Source: Deltaproteobacteria bacterium (GTDB lineage Bacteria; JAUYMQ01). Taken from it: a stretch of 20,695 nt of DNA. A program made the translations under genes and the position numbers. This document shows, piece by piece, positions 1 through 7,866 of the stretch. Below the pieces are notes generated by a model. It had not been told where the DNA came from. It did no database searches and worked only from the letters and a program-made list of their open reading frames with translations. Position 1 is the first letter of the stretch. Every line of letters starts with the position of its first letter. The DNA is taken from contig JAUYMQ010000306.1 in NCBI GenBank assembly GCA_030698575.1, positions 1-20,695 on the forward strand, written 5' to 3'.

Positions 1-191
1 ATTCCCGACACGAAGACGGTCTGTTCCGGCGGAAGCTGCTCGGCCTCCAGCACTCGTTGCACACCGGTGAGAATGGCGTGGTCCCCGCAGCCGGGGCACC
101 ATCGCGGCGCGCCGCTGGAGTAATCCTGAAGGCCGTACTCATGCTCCTCGTCCTGTCCTGCCGTGAGCAGCGAGCAGCTGTTTCCCCTCAT
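1..191 (-). CDS. korB: 2-oxoacid:ferredoxin oxidoreductase subunit beta, N-terminal part (runs off window)
   Basis: This is the thiamine-diphosphate-binding beta subunit of a 2-oxoacid (probably 2-oxoglutarate):ferredoxin oxidoreductase, which decarboxylates the 2-oxoacid to its acyl-CoA and reduces ferredoxin in the cytoplasm. Only the first 63 residues are in the window. They contain the family hallmark RWCPGCGDHAIL, with Cys32 and Cys35 as expected [4Fe-4S] ligands, and a stretch ending in VFVSGI just before the ThDP site. The ATG (191-189) overlaps the stop of korA as ATGA, and GGGGAGG lies 5 nt upstream inside korA, so the start is well supported and translation is likely coupled. The rest of the gene is cut off by the window edge. 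Substrate assignment to 2-oxoglutarate is inferred from the subunit type and is less certain than the family. Confidence 0.92.
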   Translation of the reverse strand, partial: MRGNSCSLLTAGQDEEHEYGLQDYSSGAPRWCPGCGDHAILTGVQRVLEAEQLPPEQTVFVSG

Positions 192-2104
192 GCGGTCCTC
201 CCCTTGAGCAGAACGTTGCGGATGACCTCGTGGATCCGTCCCGGTCTGAGCGGCTGGCCCGGCACCCGGGTCCAGCAGTCGACATCGACGAGCGTATTCG
301 CCCGGAGAAGCCACGCGAGCTGGCCCATCCGCCGGTTCTCCGGCGTGATGTAGGGCGCGTCCGGTGCGTCGCTGTAGTTGATCTCCACCGTCATGACACG
401 ATTGAAGCGGCCGAAGATTTCCTTCAGGCCGGGCTGGAGCGGCGACAGGAAGGTGATGTTCGTCGAGGACACCCGATACCCCTCGGCCCTCGCCCGGTCG
501 ACCGCTTCCTCGATCGCCCCCTTGGTGCTGCCCCAGCCCACCACGAGGAGATCCCCGTCGGGGTCGCCGTGCAGGGCCGGCGGCCGGAGGGCCTTCTGGA
601 TCACTGCGAGCTTGCGGCTCCGCATGGCGCAGCCGCGCTCGTGTGCGTCCGGGTCATAAGCGATCTCGCTCGATTCGTCGTGGGCCAGACCCGTGAGCGT
701 GTGCATGCCCCCGGGTTGGCCCGGGATGATCCGGTGCGAGAGCCCGGTGTCTGGATCCCAGTCGAAGGGGCGGGCGCCCTGCGCCACCGGACTCTGGTCG
801 ATGGGCCCCGCCATCCAGCGCGGGTCGACTTCCGGCCGCGGATAGGGCTGGACGCCTGAGGCAAGGTTTGCGTCCGAGAGCACGATGACGACGCACCGGA
901 ACGTCTCGGCAATGCGCCGCGCGGTGATCATGAGATGAAAGCACTCGTCGATGGTGGCCGGCGCGATCACCACCCGCGGCGCATCGCCCGGCTGGCCGAA
1001 CAGCGCGGCGAGCAGGTCGGACTGCTCCACCTTCGTGGGCAGCCCCGTGCTCGGCCCTCCCCGCTGCACGTCGACGACCACCAGGGGGATCTCGCCCATC
1101 ACCGCGAGACCCAGAAACTCGGTCTTGAGGGCGAGCCCCGGTCCCGACGTGACCGTGAAGGCGACCTTGCCCGCGTAGGACGCCCCGATCGCCACGCCCG
1201 CCGCTGCGATCTCGTCCTCGGCCTGGTGAACCATGCCGCCGAACTCTTCGAAGATATCGCTCAGGTAGTGGCTTACGCTGGTCGCGGGCGTGATGGGATA
1301 CATCGCGCAGAGATCCATCCCGGCCGCAATCGCGCCGAGGGCCACGGCCTGGTTCCCGTTGGTCACCAGCATTGGCCCCTCTGGTTTGGTGGCGGGCACA
1401 TCGAAACGAAAGTCGAGATTGTCGTTGGCCCAGCGGTATCCGAGATCGAGGAGATCATGGTTGATCTTCACGACGTCCGGGGACTTCTTCCGGAAGGACT
1501 GCGCGATGAGGTCCATGATGAGCGCGACGTCTCGCTGGTACAGGCAGGCCAGCATCCCCAGAACGAACATATTCTTGCCGCGGCGGGGCGTGTCAACGAT
1601 CTCGAGGCACGCCTCCTCTATAGGCACCTCGATCAGCCTGTAGGAACGGCCCGCCAGCTCCTTCATCCCCTTTTGCCACTCCTCGCGGATGCGCTCGTCG
1701 TCGTGCCTGGACCAGAGGCTGTCGAGCAGGATGATCGCGTCATCCGACAACGCATCCAGGCGGTGGCGCCCGAGCAGAACTTGCTCGTTGAACGCGACGA
1801 CCAGGCCGGCCTGATCGCCCCAGTTCGTGACCGGTCCGCTGCCGATCCGGATCCGGTTGCCGCTCCCGCCGGCCGGCGAGCGGGCCGGCGGCTGAATTTC
1901 GGCCGGGATGATCTCCACGGTCCACACGCCGTTGCCCATGCGCGCGGAAACCTGCCCGAAGATCTGGCCGCACTTCTGCGCGCCCTCTCCGGGGTCGGAA
2001 ACTATCTCGATGGTATGCTCGGAAAGCTTGATGAGGCGGGGTTCAGGCGGCGCCACGCCCGCGGCACCGCCGTCGGGAGCCGAGGTAGAAGGGGTCTCCG
2101 TCAC
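188..2104 (-). CDS. korA: 2-oxoacid:ferredoxin oxidoreductase subunit alpha (gamma-alpha fusion)
   Basis: Alpha subunit of a KorAB-type 2-oxoacid:ferredoxin oxidoreductase, partner of the downstream beta subunit. From the GTG at 2104 the protein has 638 residues. A gamma domain covers about residues 25-205 (SDPGEGAQKCGQIFG region at 36-50). It is followed by the pyruvate-ferredoxin-oxidoreductase-type alpha domain, with MLVTNGNQAVALGA at 245-258 and the YPITP motif at 269-273. A transketolase C-like domain forms the end. I prefer the GTG at 2104 (GGAG 3 nt before it, protein begins VTETPSTSAP) over an upstream in-frame ATG at 2170, which has no visible ribosome site and adds an arginine-rich stretch that does not look like the family. 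The gene ends inside the korB start (4-nt overlap). Such enzymes serve an oxidative or reductive TCA cycle; the direction here is not visible. Confidence 0.93.
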   Translation of the reverse strand: MTETPSTSAPDGGAAGVAPPEPRLIKLSEHTIEIVSDPGEGAQKCGQIFGQVSARMGNGVWTVEIIPAEIQPPARSPAGGSGNRIRIGSGPVTNWGDQAGLVVAFNEQVLLGRHRLDALSDDAIILLDSLWSRHDDERIREEWQKGMKELAGRSYRLIEVPIEEACLEIVDTPRRGKNMFVLGMLACLYQRDVALIMDLIAQSFRKKSPDVVKINHDLLDLGYRWANDNLDFRFDVPATKPEGPMLVTNGNQAVALGAIAAGMDLCAMYPITPATSVSHYLSDIFEEFGGMVHQAEDEIAAAGVAIGASYAGKVAFTVTSGPGLALKTEFLGLAVMGEIPLVVVDVQRGGPSTGLPTKVEQSDLLAALFGQPGDAPRVVIAPATIDECFHLMITARRIAETFRCVVIVLSDANLASGVQPYPRPEVDPRWMAGPIDQSPVAQGARPFDWDPDTGLSHRIIPGQPGGMHTLTGLAHDESSEIAYDPDAHERGCAMRSRKLAVIQKALRPPALHGDPDGDLLVVGWGSTKGAIEEAVDRARAEGYRVSSTNITFLSPLQPGLKEIFGRFNRVMTVEINYSDAPDAPYITPENRRMGQLAWLLRANTLVDVDCWTRVPGQPLRPGRIHEVIRNVLLKGRTA

Positions 2105-2271
2105 GTTCTCCGATCCTTGTCCGATGCGTCCAGGCCGTCGTGCTCGATCATGCGCCCCCGGCGGATGCATCCGGAATGGGCCGGCAGGGCGCAGCCTGCC
2201 CTAAGCTAGTCACTCTCATGTGTTTTGCCACTCCCCTACCGATTTTATCGACCAGTGGCTCCCTCTTAATT

Positions 2272-2287
2272 AGCAAGATTCATGCCC
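2272..2287 (-). promoter_or_regulatory. Candidate sigma54 (-24/-12) promoter for korAB
   Basis: On the minus strand the sequence reads GGGCATGAATCTTGCT. It has the invariant GG and GC pairs separated by exactly 10 nt, 5 of 7 matches to TGGCACG at -24, and an exact TTGCT at -12. Transcription would start near 2260, about 155 nt before the korA GTG. No upstream activator site was recognised and no sigma54 activator gene is in the window, so this is a pattern match only. Confidence 0.35.
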
Positions 2288-2337
2288 ACTCTTCTTGCGG
2301 AACGAACTGGAGATCCTCTGGGATTTCGACCGCAGGT

Positions 2338-2365
2338 TTTACACTACCGAAGGCAGCGCTGTGAA
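2338..2365 (-). promoter_or_regulatory. Candidate sigma70-type promoter for korAB
   Basis: On the minus strand TTCACA (5 of 6 to TTGACA) is followed after 16 nt by TGTAAA (4 of 6 to TATAAT). It sits in the AT-rich patch upstream of korA and would start transcription near 2331. It competes with the sigma54-like element about 60 nt downstream as the explanation for korA expression. Confidence 0.35.
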
Positions 2366-2410
2366 AAATTTGCACGGATTGGGCCCGCCGGGAGGGGAAA
2401 GTCTGGAAGC

Positions 2411-3619
2411 TTATTCGTAGCGGAGGGCTTCGATGGGATCCAGCCGGCTTGCCTTGCGGGCGGGATAGACGCCGAAGAATACGCCTACGATGAGCGAGAA
2501 GGACCAGGCCAGCAGGACGGACCAGAGGGGCACTTCAGCGGGGAGGTTCTCCGCCAGCGAGCGCACGAGCGCGGCGCCACCCACGCCGAGCAGGATGCCG
2601 AGCGTCCCGCCCACCGAGCCGAGCACGGCCGCCTCCACGAGAAATTGCCGCAGGATGTCGGAGCTGCGCGCGCCCACGGCCTTCCGCACGCCGATCTCGC
2701 GGGTTCTCTCCCGCACGCTCACCAGCAGGATGTTCATGATTCCGATTCCGCCCACGAATAGCGAGATGCCCGCGATGCTGCCGAGCGCGTAGGTGAGGAT
2801 GTTCATGATCCCCTCGAGCGTTTGAAGCATGCTCGCCTGGCTCGTGATCGTGAAGTCCTCCGTGTCGTTGTGCCGATCCTTGAGAATGCGGCGGATCTCC
2901 CCCGTCGCCTCGTCAAGTTCGGCATGCGAGGACACCTTGACGAGAATCTCGAAGAGCCCCTCTTTCTGGAAGAGATCCTGCGCGCTGCGAACCGGGAGAT
3001 AGACCAGATCATCGACGTCGAAACCGAGGGAGCGCCCCTTGGGCTCCATGAGGCCGATCACCCGATACTTTCGCTCGCTCACCCGCACGAACTTCCCGAG
3101 CGGATTGTCTCCCCCGAACAGCTCCCGCGCCACGACCCGCCCGAGCAGGGCGACCCGCCGTCGGGCTTCCACGTCTTCCCGCGTGAAGAAACTCCCCACG
3201 TCGGCGTGGATGCCCCGCACCTCCTGGAACTCCTCGTTGACTCCGATCACGTTCACATCGCGGGTGCGGTTGGCGAACTTGACCTCGGCGGTGCCGAAGG
3301 CGACCGGCACGACCCCGGAGAGATTGCGCGCCTGCCGGCGCAGGTAAGTGGCGTCGCGGTAGGTGAGCTTGTGAACGTTGTCGGAGCCGAACTGCGGGGC
3401 GACGCCGCGGGTCTCGATCTTGCCGGGCGTCACGATGAGCAGGTTCGTTCCCATGCCGGCGAACTGATCGTAGACGTAGTTCTTCGCGCCCTGGCCGATC
3501 CCGACCAGGAGGATGACGCTCGCGACGCCGATGGTGACCCCGAGCAGGGTGAGCCCGGTGCGGACCGGGTTCACGCGCGCGGTCTCGAGGGCCAGTCGGA
3601 AGGCTTCGGCAATGGACAT
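2411..3619 (-). CDS. ABC transporter permease, FtsX/MacB family
   Basis: Inner-membrane permease of a MacB-like tripartite exporter, 402 residues from the ATG at 3619. A first membrane segment (about residues 25-45, LTLLGVTIGVASVILLVGIG) is followed by a large periplasmic MacB-type core domain. Three C-terminal membrane helices include the conserved SVRERTREIGVRKAVGA loop and the family-typical end PARKASRLDPIEALRYE. The nucleotide-binding domain is a separate gene here, unlike E. coli MacB where both are one protein. The ATG at 3619 lies 19 nt after the ATPase stop with GGGG 5 nt upstream. An in-frame GTG at 3658, which would overlap the ATPase gene by 20 nt, is the alternative start (415 residues). 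It is the last gene of the tolC operon. The exported substrate cannot be read from the sequence. Confidence 0.93.
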   Translation of the reverse strand: MSIAEAFRLALETARVNPVRTGLTLLGVTIGVASVILLVGIGQGAKNYVYDQFAGMGTNLLIVTPGKIETRGVAPQFGSDNVHKLTYRDATYLRRQARNLSGVVPVAFGTAEVKFANRTRDVNVIGVNEEFQEVRGIHADVGSFFTREDVEARRRVALLGRVVARELFGGDNPLGKFVRVSERKYRVIGLMEPKGRSLGFDVDDLVYLPVRSAQDLFQKEGLFEILVKVSSHAELDEATGEIRRILKDRHNDTEDFTITSQASMLQTLEGIMNILTYALGSIAGISLFVGGIGIMNILLVSVRERTREIGVRKAVGARSSDILRQFLVEAAVLGSVGGTLGILLGVGGAALVRSLAENLPAEVPLWSVLLAWSFSLIVGVFFGVYPARKASRLDPIEALRYE

Positions 3620-3638
3620 GGATGCCCCACTGGCGGTG

Positions 3639-4346
3639 CTAGGAGGCGCGGTGGTCACTCACCGCAAGTCCGTCCCGGATCTCCACGATGCGGCGGGCGC
3701 GGGCGGCGACGTCGGCTTCATGCGTGATCACGATGAGGGTCATCCGGGTTTCTTCGTTGAGCTGCTGGAACAGATCGAGGATCTCGGCCCCCACCTTGCT
3801 GTCGAGGTTGCCCGTCGGCTCGTCGGCCAGCAGAATTTCCGGCCGCTGCACGAGGGCCCGGGCGATCGCCACGCGCTGGCGCTGGCCGCCCGAAAGCTGC
3901 GCCGGAACGTGCGTCATCCGATCTTCTAGCCCGACGCGCAGCAGCGCCTCTTCGGCGGCGGCGCGACGCGCGCGCCTGTCCGGCGGCGCCCCGGCTTCGC
4001 CGATGTGCGGGCGGCGGTAGAGCAGGGGGAGGGCGACGTTCGCGAGGGCGTCGTAGGCGGGGAGGAGGTTGAAGGTCTGGAACACGAACCCGATCTTCTC
4101 GTTTCGTATCCTGGCCAGCTCGTCGTCGTCAAAGGCCGAGACGTCACGGCCGTCGAGCAGGTAGGTCCCCGAGGTGGGCGAATCGAGGCACCCGAGCAGC
4201 GCCATGAGTGTGGACTTGCCCGATCCCGAGGGTCCCATGACGGAAAGGAACTCGCCTCTCTCCACCCGCAGTGTGACGCCGCGCAGTGCATCGACGCGGC
4301 CATGGGGGGTCTCGTAGGTCTTCGTGATGTCCCGGGTGTCGATCAT
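3639..4346 (-). CDS. ABC transporter ATP-binding protein (MacB/LolD-like)
   Basis: Cytoplasmic ATPase that powers the adjacent FtsX-like permease, 235 residues. Walker [10 protein letters not shown] is at 38-46, ABC signature LSGGQ at 151-155, Walker B ILLADE at 171-176, and the switch histidine is His209 (ITHEAD). The residues expected for hydrolysis are all present. The start at 4346 ([12 protein letters not shown]) matches the normal LolD/MacB N-terminus; the open frame extends 29 codons further upstream, but that part is low-complexity and lies largely in the adaptor gene. The stop is followed after 19 nt by the permease start. A charged insertion of roughly ten residues (around [15 protein letters not shown]) precedes the signature motif. 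Substrate is unknown; the tripartite context points to export of a drug, lipid, peptide or siderophore-like compound. Confidence 0.94.
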   Translation of the reverse strand: MIDTRDITKTYETPHGRVDALRGVTLRVERGEFLSVMGPSGSGKSTLMALLGCLDSPTSGTYLLDGRDVSAFDDDELARIRNEKIGFVFQTFNLLPAYDALANVALPLLYRRPHIGEAGAPPDRRARRAAAEEALLRVGLEDRMTHVPAQLSGGQRQRVAIARALVQRPEILLADEPTGNLDSKVGAEILDLFQQLNEETRMTLIVITHEADVAARARRIVEIRDGLAVSDHRAS

Positions 4347-4365
4347 TTGCTTACCGGTCTGGCGC

Positions 4366-5544
4366 TTACCCGCCTGGCTTCTCGCCCGACTCCTCCACGC
4401 TGACCCGGGCGCCCTCGCGCACCGACTTGTCATTCAGCGACGTTATCACCAGCTCGCCTTCCGAGAGGCCCGAGGTGACTTCCGAGGTTTCCCAGTTGGA
4501 AAGTCCCGTCACTATCTCTCGCTCCCGGGCCCTTCCCCCCTCGGCCGTGAGCACGAATTTCTTTCCCGAGCGCTCGATGACGGCGAAAGTCGGAACGTAG
4601 AGCACCGAGTCGTTCTGCGCCAGGATGACCTCCACGTCCACGCTCATGCCCAGCTTGAAGGCCCCGATGCCCCCGCTCTCATCCTGCGTGCCTCCGGGGT
4701 CGTCCCTGTCCAGCGCGACCTTGATCTGGATGGTCCGGTTGGTTTCCGTGCCCGTCGAGACAATCGGAGAGATCTCGTACACCCGGCCGTAGAAGACCTG
4801 ATCAGGGTAGGCGTCGGGGATGAGCCTTGCGCGCTGCTCCAGCCGAACCTTCGCGGCGTCGATCTCGTCGATCGGCGCCGCGACGTGCGTCCGCGAGTCG
4901 TCCGCGACCTCGAGGATCTTGCTCCCGATCGTGACGGTGTCGCCCTCATCGATGTGAATTTCCGTCACGATCCCGTCGAAGGGCGATTTCACCTCCGCCT
5001 TGTCGTGCCGTATGCGGGAGACCGCGACCCGCCGGTCGAGCTCGGAAGCCGTCGCTTGCGCTTCCTCGACCCCGCGCGCCGAAACCTTGGCCTCGAGAAC
5101 GGCCGCGTCGAGGAGGCGCCGGGAAAGGACGCGCTGCTGGTAGAGCGCCTCGGTGCGGCGGAGCTCGCGTTCGGCTTCCTTCCGCTTCGCCACCGCCTGC
5201 GCCAGCCGGGCGCGCGCCGCGGCGCGGCCGGCCACTGCCGCGGCCAGCTCCTCTTTGCGCTCCTCCGGATCCAGCGTCACCAGCACCTCTCCGGCCCGAA
5301 CGCGCTGTCCTTCCTGGACGCGCTTTTCCATCACGCGCGCGATGAACTCCGCGCTCAGACTCGCGCTTGCCCGCGGCTCGACCGAGCCCGATGTGGTGCT
5401 GGTGATCGTCGACACCACGGGGCCGCGCTGGACGGCGGCCACGCGCACAGGTATCGCGCTGCCTGAGCGTGAGAGGAAGAGATAAGCGAGTACCGCGAGG
5501 ACGAGGAGGGTGGCGAAAAGGGCTTTATGGCGGGGCAGGATCAA
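4366..5544 (-). CDS. Periplasmic adaptor (membrane fusion) protein, MacA/HlyD-like
   Basis: Membrane fusion protein linking the inner-membrane ABC pump to the TolC channel. It has 392 residues, with an N-terminal membrane anchor at about 8-26 and a first half-lipoyl segment around 50-92 ([18 protein letters not shown]). A long Ala/Glu/Arg-rich alpha-helical hairpin follows at roughly 93-175, then the second half-lipoyl segment ([20 protein letters not shown]) and beta-barrel domains to the end. The start appears to be TTG at 5544, because no ATG or GTG fits. GGAGGAG overlaps the tolC stop 12 nt upstream, which suggests coupled translation. It begins 9 nt after tolC ends and stops 19 nt before the ATPase start. 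Family assignment is secure; orthology to E. coli macA specifically is not claimed. Confidence 0.92.
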   Translation of the reverse strand: MILPRHKALFATLLVLAVLAYLFLSRSGSAIPVRVAAVQRGPVVSTITSTTSGSVEPRASASLSAEFIARVMEKRVQEGQRVRAGEVLVTLDPEERKEELAAAVAGRAAARARLAQAVAKRKEAERELRRTEALYQQRVLSRRLLDAAVLEAKVSARGVEEAQATASELDRRVAVSRIRHDKAEVKSPFDGIVTEIHIDEGDTVTIGSKILEVADDSRTHVAAPIDEIDAAKVRLEQRARLIPDAYPDQVFYGRVYEISPIVSTGTETNRTIQIKVALDRDDPGGTQDESGGIGAFKLGMSVDVEVILAQNDSVLYVPTFAVIERSGKKFVLTAEGGRAREREIVTGLSNWETSEVTSGLSEGELVITSLNDKSVREGARVSVEESGEKPGG

Positions 5545-5553
5545 TGACCGGAA

Positions 5554-7461
5554 TTACTCCTCCTTGAGGAAGTCGATGTCGAGGTTGTCCAGGGTGGCGC
5601 CGGTGGCGCGGGCGAGCTCGGAGAGCGCGATCTTGTGCGCGGTCAGCGCCCCGATCTCTTCGCGGCGCCGCTCGGTGAGGTCCGTCTGGAAAGTGAGGAC
5701 CTCGAAGTTCGTCGAGAGCCCCACCGCCAGCTTCTTTTCTTCGGCGATGAGCTGTTCCTCGGCCAGGCGGCGCGCTTCACGCGTCGAGAGAACGGCCCGC
5801 GCGCTGGCCTCGAGGGTGTCGATCACGTCCTTCACCTGGAGCGTGGCGGTCTGCTCGGTTTGGGTGAGCTTCTTCTCCGACTTGTTGAGCTCGAGCTTGC
5901 TCCGCGCATGCAGCGCCCGCGCCTCGCGGTTGCCGATCGGGTAGGTGATGAAGAGCCCGACCGACCAGAAGCTGAACTGGTCGTCGTCGAAGAATGTGCT
6001 CGTGGAGTCGAGGAAGCTCGACTTGCCCGCGAAAGGAGTGAAGGGGACGCCCGCTCCCGCAGGCAGCGGGCTGAATGGGGTGATAATCGAACTGGGGTCG
6101 CCGGCCAGCCCCTGGAGGCCCGTCGAAGCCCGCAACTCGACCGAAGGGAGCAAGTTGTTCTTGGCGCCCTTCTCGGCCAGCGTCTTGTCCTGCACCTCCA
6201 GGGCCGCCACATGCAGGTCCGGCCGGCGGGTAAGCGCGGTGTCGAGGCTCTGCTGGAAGTCGACCTCGCGGGGCGTGAAGACAGGCTCGTCGGTCGTCTC
6301 GATGCGAACGTCCTGCGTGAGAAGCCGGTTGTCGCCCGTCGTCAGGCGCAGGAGGTTGTTCTGCGCCTTCCGCACGTCGTTCTCGGCCACGATCACGCTG
6401 GTCTCGGCGGCCTTCATCTGCGCCTCGGCCTGGAGGACGTCGATGGGCGCCATGGTGCCGACCCTTACCTGAATCTGATTCTGCCGGAGGAGATCCTCCG
6501 CCAGCCTGAGCCCGAGGCGCTCGACCTTGAGGGTCTCCCGCGCCTGGACGAGCCGCCAGTAAGCCGACTCGACCTCGAACATCGAATTGATCACCTGCTG
6601 CCGCAGCGCCTCTTCCGACTGCGACCGGCCGATCTGTGACCGGCGCAGCAGAATCCGGTTGACGTTCCATCCGAAATTCTTGGCGAGGTTCTGCGAGATT
6701 GAGAGCGCCAGCACCGGCTCGAAGGTGTCGACGAGGCTCGAGATGGGCGAATTGGTGTCCGTTCGCACGGTCAGCAACTCGGCCCGCACGATGCCGCCGA
6801 TGGTCGTGGGCTGGTTCACGCCGAAGGACCACTCGGTGATCTGCTCCGAGAGCGCGCCGGTGGGGAAGAAGATGCTGGCGACCGGCGTGTCCCGATCGGT
6901 GTAGTTGATGCTCGAATCGAAGATGGGATCGAAAAGCCGGGCCTTGACGGCGACCACGTCGCGATCGAGGAGCAGCGGGTTGTAGCGCTCCACCACGATG
7001 TCGAGGTTGTAGGCGAGCGCGGCCTCGACCGCCTCCTTAAGCGAGAGCTTGATGAGCCGTCCCGCCGGCGGGAAGGGCGCGCCGGCGTACTCCGCCGACT
7101 CCTCCCGGCGCGCCTTGCGCGACGCTTCCGACTCGAATTCTCCGGCAAGCCCCAGCATCGCGCCCGTGACGTCGGAAGAATCTGCTTCGTCCCCGGACGC
7201 AGCGGCAGCTTCATCGCTCGCTGTGTCCGCCGTCCCCGCGTCCCGTGGCGGAGCGGCGGGAACATCGACGGGGTCCGTGGCTCCCCCCGCACCCAGGAAT
7301 TTGGTCTCCTCGGCGCCCGCGGGCGGGGCGGCCAGGAGGAAGGCGATCGCGACGAGCAAGATCGCCACGGCCTGAGCCCCGCGAACCGTCCGCGCGGGCG
7401 CGGCCGTTTCCGGATCAATGCAGGACGATCTCGTGATTGAATCGAACGGAAACGAGCGCAT
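5554..7461 (-). CDS. TolC-family outer-membrane efflux channel
   Basis: Outer-membrane channel of the tripartite exporter and first gene of its operon. From the ATG at 7461 it has 635 residues, against roughly 450-500 for typical members. A signal peptide with a long basic n-region is followed by a hydrophobic core (VAILLVAIAFLLAAPP) and a likely cut after AGA at residue 50. Next comes an unusual Ala/Asp/Ser/Glu-rich segment (about 55-125). Two OEP repeats then begin at LIKLSLKEAVEAALAYNLD, with long amphipathic helices and the typical R-P-D-L motif (TRRPDLHVAALEV). Start choice: 7461 has GGAG 10 nt upstream and puts the signal peptide nearest the N-terminus. In-frame ATGs at 7545 and 7617 would add arginine-rich residues, and 7617 lies within the best promoter match. 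It is followed after 9 nt by the adaptor gene. Confidence 0.92.
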   Translation of the reverse strand: MRSFPFDSITRSSCIDPETAAPARTVRGAQAVAILLVAIAFLLAAPPAGAEETKFLGAGGATDPVDVPAAPPRDAGTADTASDEAAAASGDEADSSDVTGAMLGLAGEFESEASRKARREESAEYAGAPFPPAGRLIKLSLKEAVEAALAYNLDIVVERYNPLLLDRDVVAVKARLFDPIFDSSINYTDRDTPVASIFFPTGALSEQITEWSFGVNQPTTIGGIVRAELLTVRTDTNSPISSLVDTFEPVLALSISQNLAKNFGWNVNRILLRRSQIGRSQSEEALRQQVINSMFEVESAYWRLVQARETLKVERLGLRLAEDLLRQNQIQVRVGTMAPIDVLQAEAQMKAAETSVIVAENDVRKAQNNLLRLTTGDNRLLTQDVRIETTDEPVFTPREVDFQQSLDTALTRRPDLHVAALEVQDKTLAEKGAKNNLLPSVELRASTGLQGLAGDPSSIITPFSPLPAGAGVPFTPFAGKSSFLDSTSTFFDDDQFSFWSVGLFITYPIGNREARALHARSKLELNKSEKKLTQTEQTATLQVKDVIDTLEASARAVLSTREARRLAEEQLIAEEKKLAVGLSTNFEVLTFQTDLTERRREEIGALTAHKIALSELARATGATLDNLDIDFLKEE

Positions 7462-7587
7462 CTCGGGAAGACTCCGGGAGCGGTGCGCCTGCCATCGCGA
7501 TGGGATCCGCCTGGCAGACGTCTTGATGCGTAGCCAATCGGTCATGTGGCTCGGGTTCGGGGGGTGAACTGTTTCGGCCGGCGCTGC

Positions 7588-7617
7588 AAGATAGCGCAAA
7601 ATCCCTCCCGGTGTCAT
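7588..7617 (-). promoter_or_regulatory. Predicted sigma70-type promoter of the tolC export operon
   Basis: On the minus strand ATGACA (5 of 6 to TTGACA) is followed after 18 nt by TATCTT (4 of 6 to TATAAT). Transcription would begin near 7581, giving a leader of about 120 nt to the chosen tolC ATG at 7461. Transcription from here would exclude the in-frame ATG at 7617 as the start codon. Confidence 0.45.
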
Positions 7618-7721
7618 CGCAATAGGGGGGGCGGTTTCCCGGGAGGACCTACAGGGTGTAGCCGAAAGCGGATCGGGAAGTCAAGTCCCCGTTATGAAAC
7701 GGAAAAAATGGGAGATTGCGT

Positions 7722-7750
7722 TTGACGCTCTCCCGGTGTGGGGCTAGATT
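7722..7750 (+). promoter_or_regulatory. Predicted sigma70-type promoter of the PIN-TRAM/universal stress operon
   Basis: TTGACG (5 of 6) is followed by an optimal 17-nt spacer and TAGATT (4 of 6). The predicted start is near 7757, leaving a leader of about 110 nt before the ATG at 7867. It is the best sigma70-type match that I noticed in the window. Confidence 0.55.
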
Positions 7751-7866
7751 GGAGGCATGGTCGCTTCAATACATCCTGTCATCGCCCCCTGGTGCGTGCC
7801 GGCGTTTCATTCATCCCTGGAAGTCACTTCTACTAGGCCGGTACCGGGGTGGCCCGGAGGTCAATC

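Larger units (their letters stand above)
2105..2410. other. Intergenic leader upstream of korA
   Basis: About 300 nt between the permease stop and the korA start, clearly more AT-rich around 2215-2375 than the flanking genes. Both neighbours are transcribed leftward, so this is the 3' end of the export operon and the promoter region of korAB. I see no convincing stem plus T-tract terminator for the export operon. Two promoter-like elements pointing at korA are listed separately. No open reading frame in it resembles a protein family. Confidence 0.6.
7462..7866. other. Divergent control region between the export operon and the PIN-TRAM gene
   Basis: About 400 nt separating two divergently transcribed units. 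It holds a promoter match for each direction (listed separately), a run of seven G at about 7625-7631, and a CCGGTACCGG palindrome near 7840-7849. A second, weaker leftward match (TTGACT at 7684-7679, then CTACAC after 17 nt) is also present. Short open frames here do not resemble known proteins. Confidence 0.6.

Noticed and set aside
935-2209. A 424-codon plus-strand open frame antisense to korA
   Set aside because: Composition is Arg/His/Gly-rich without any motif, and korA on the other strand is a clear family member.
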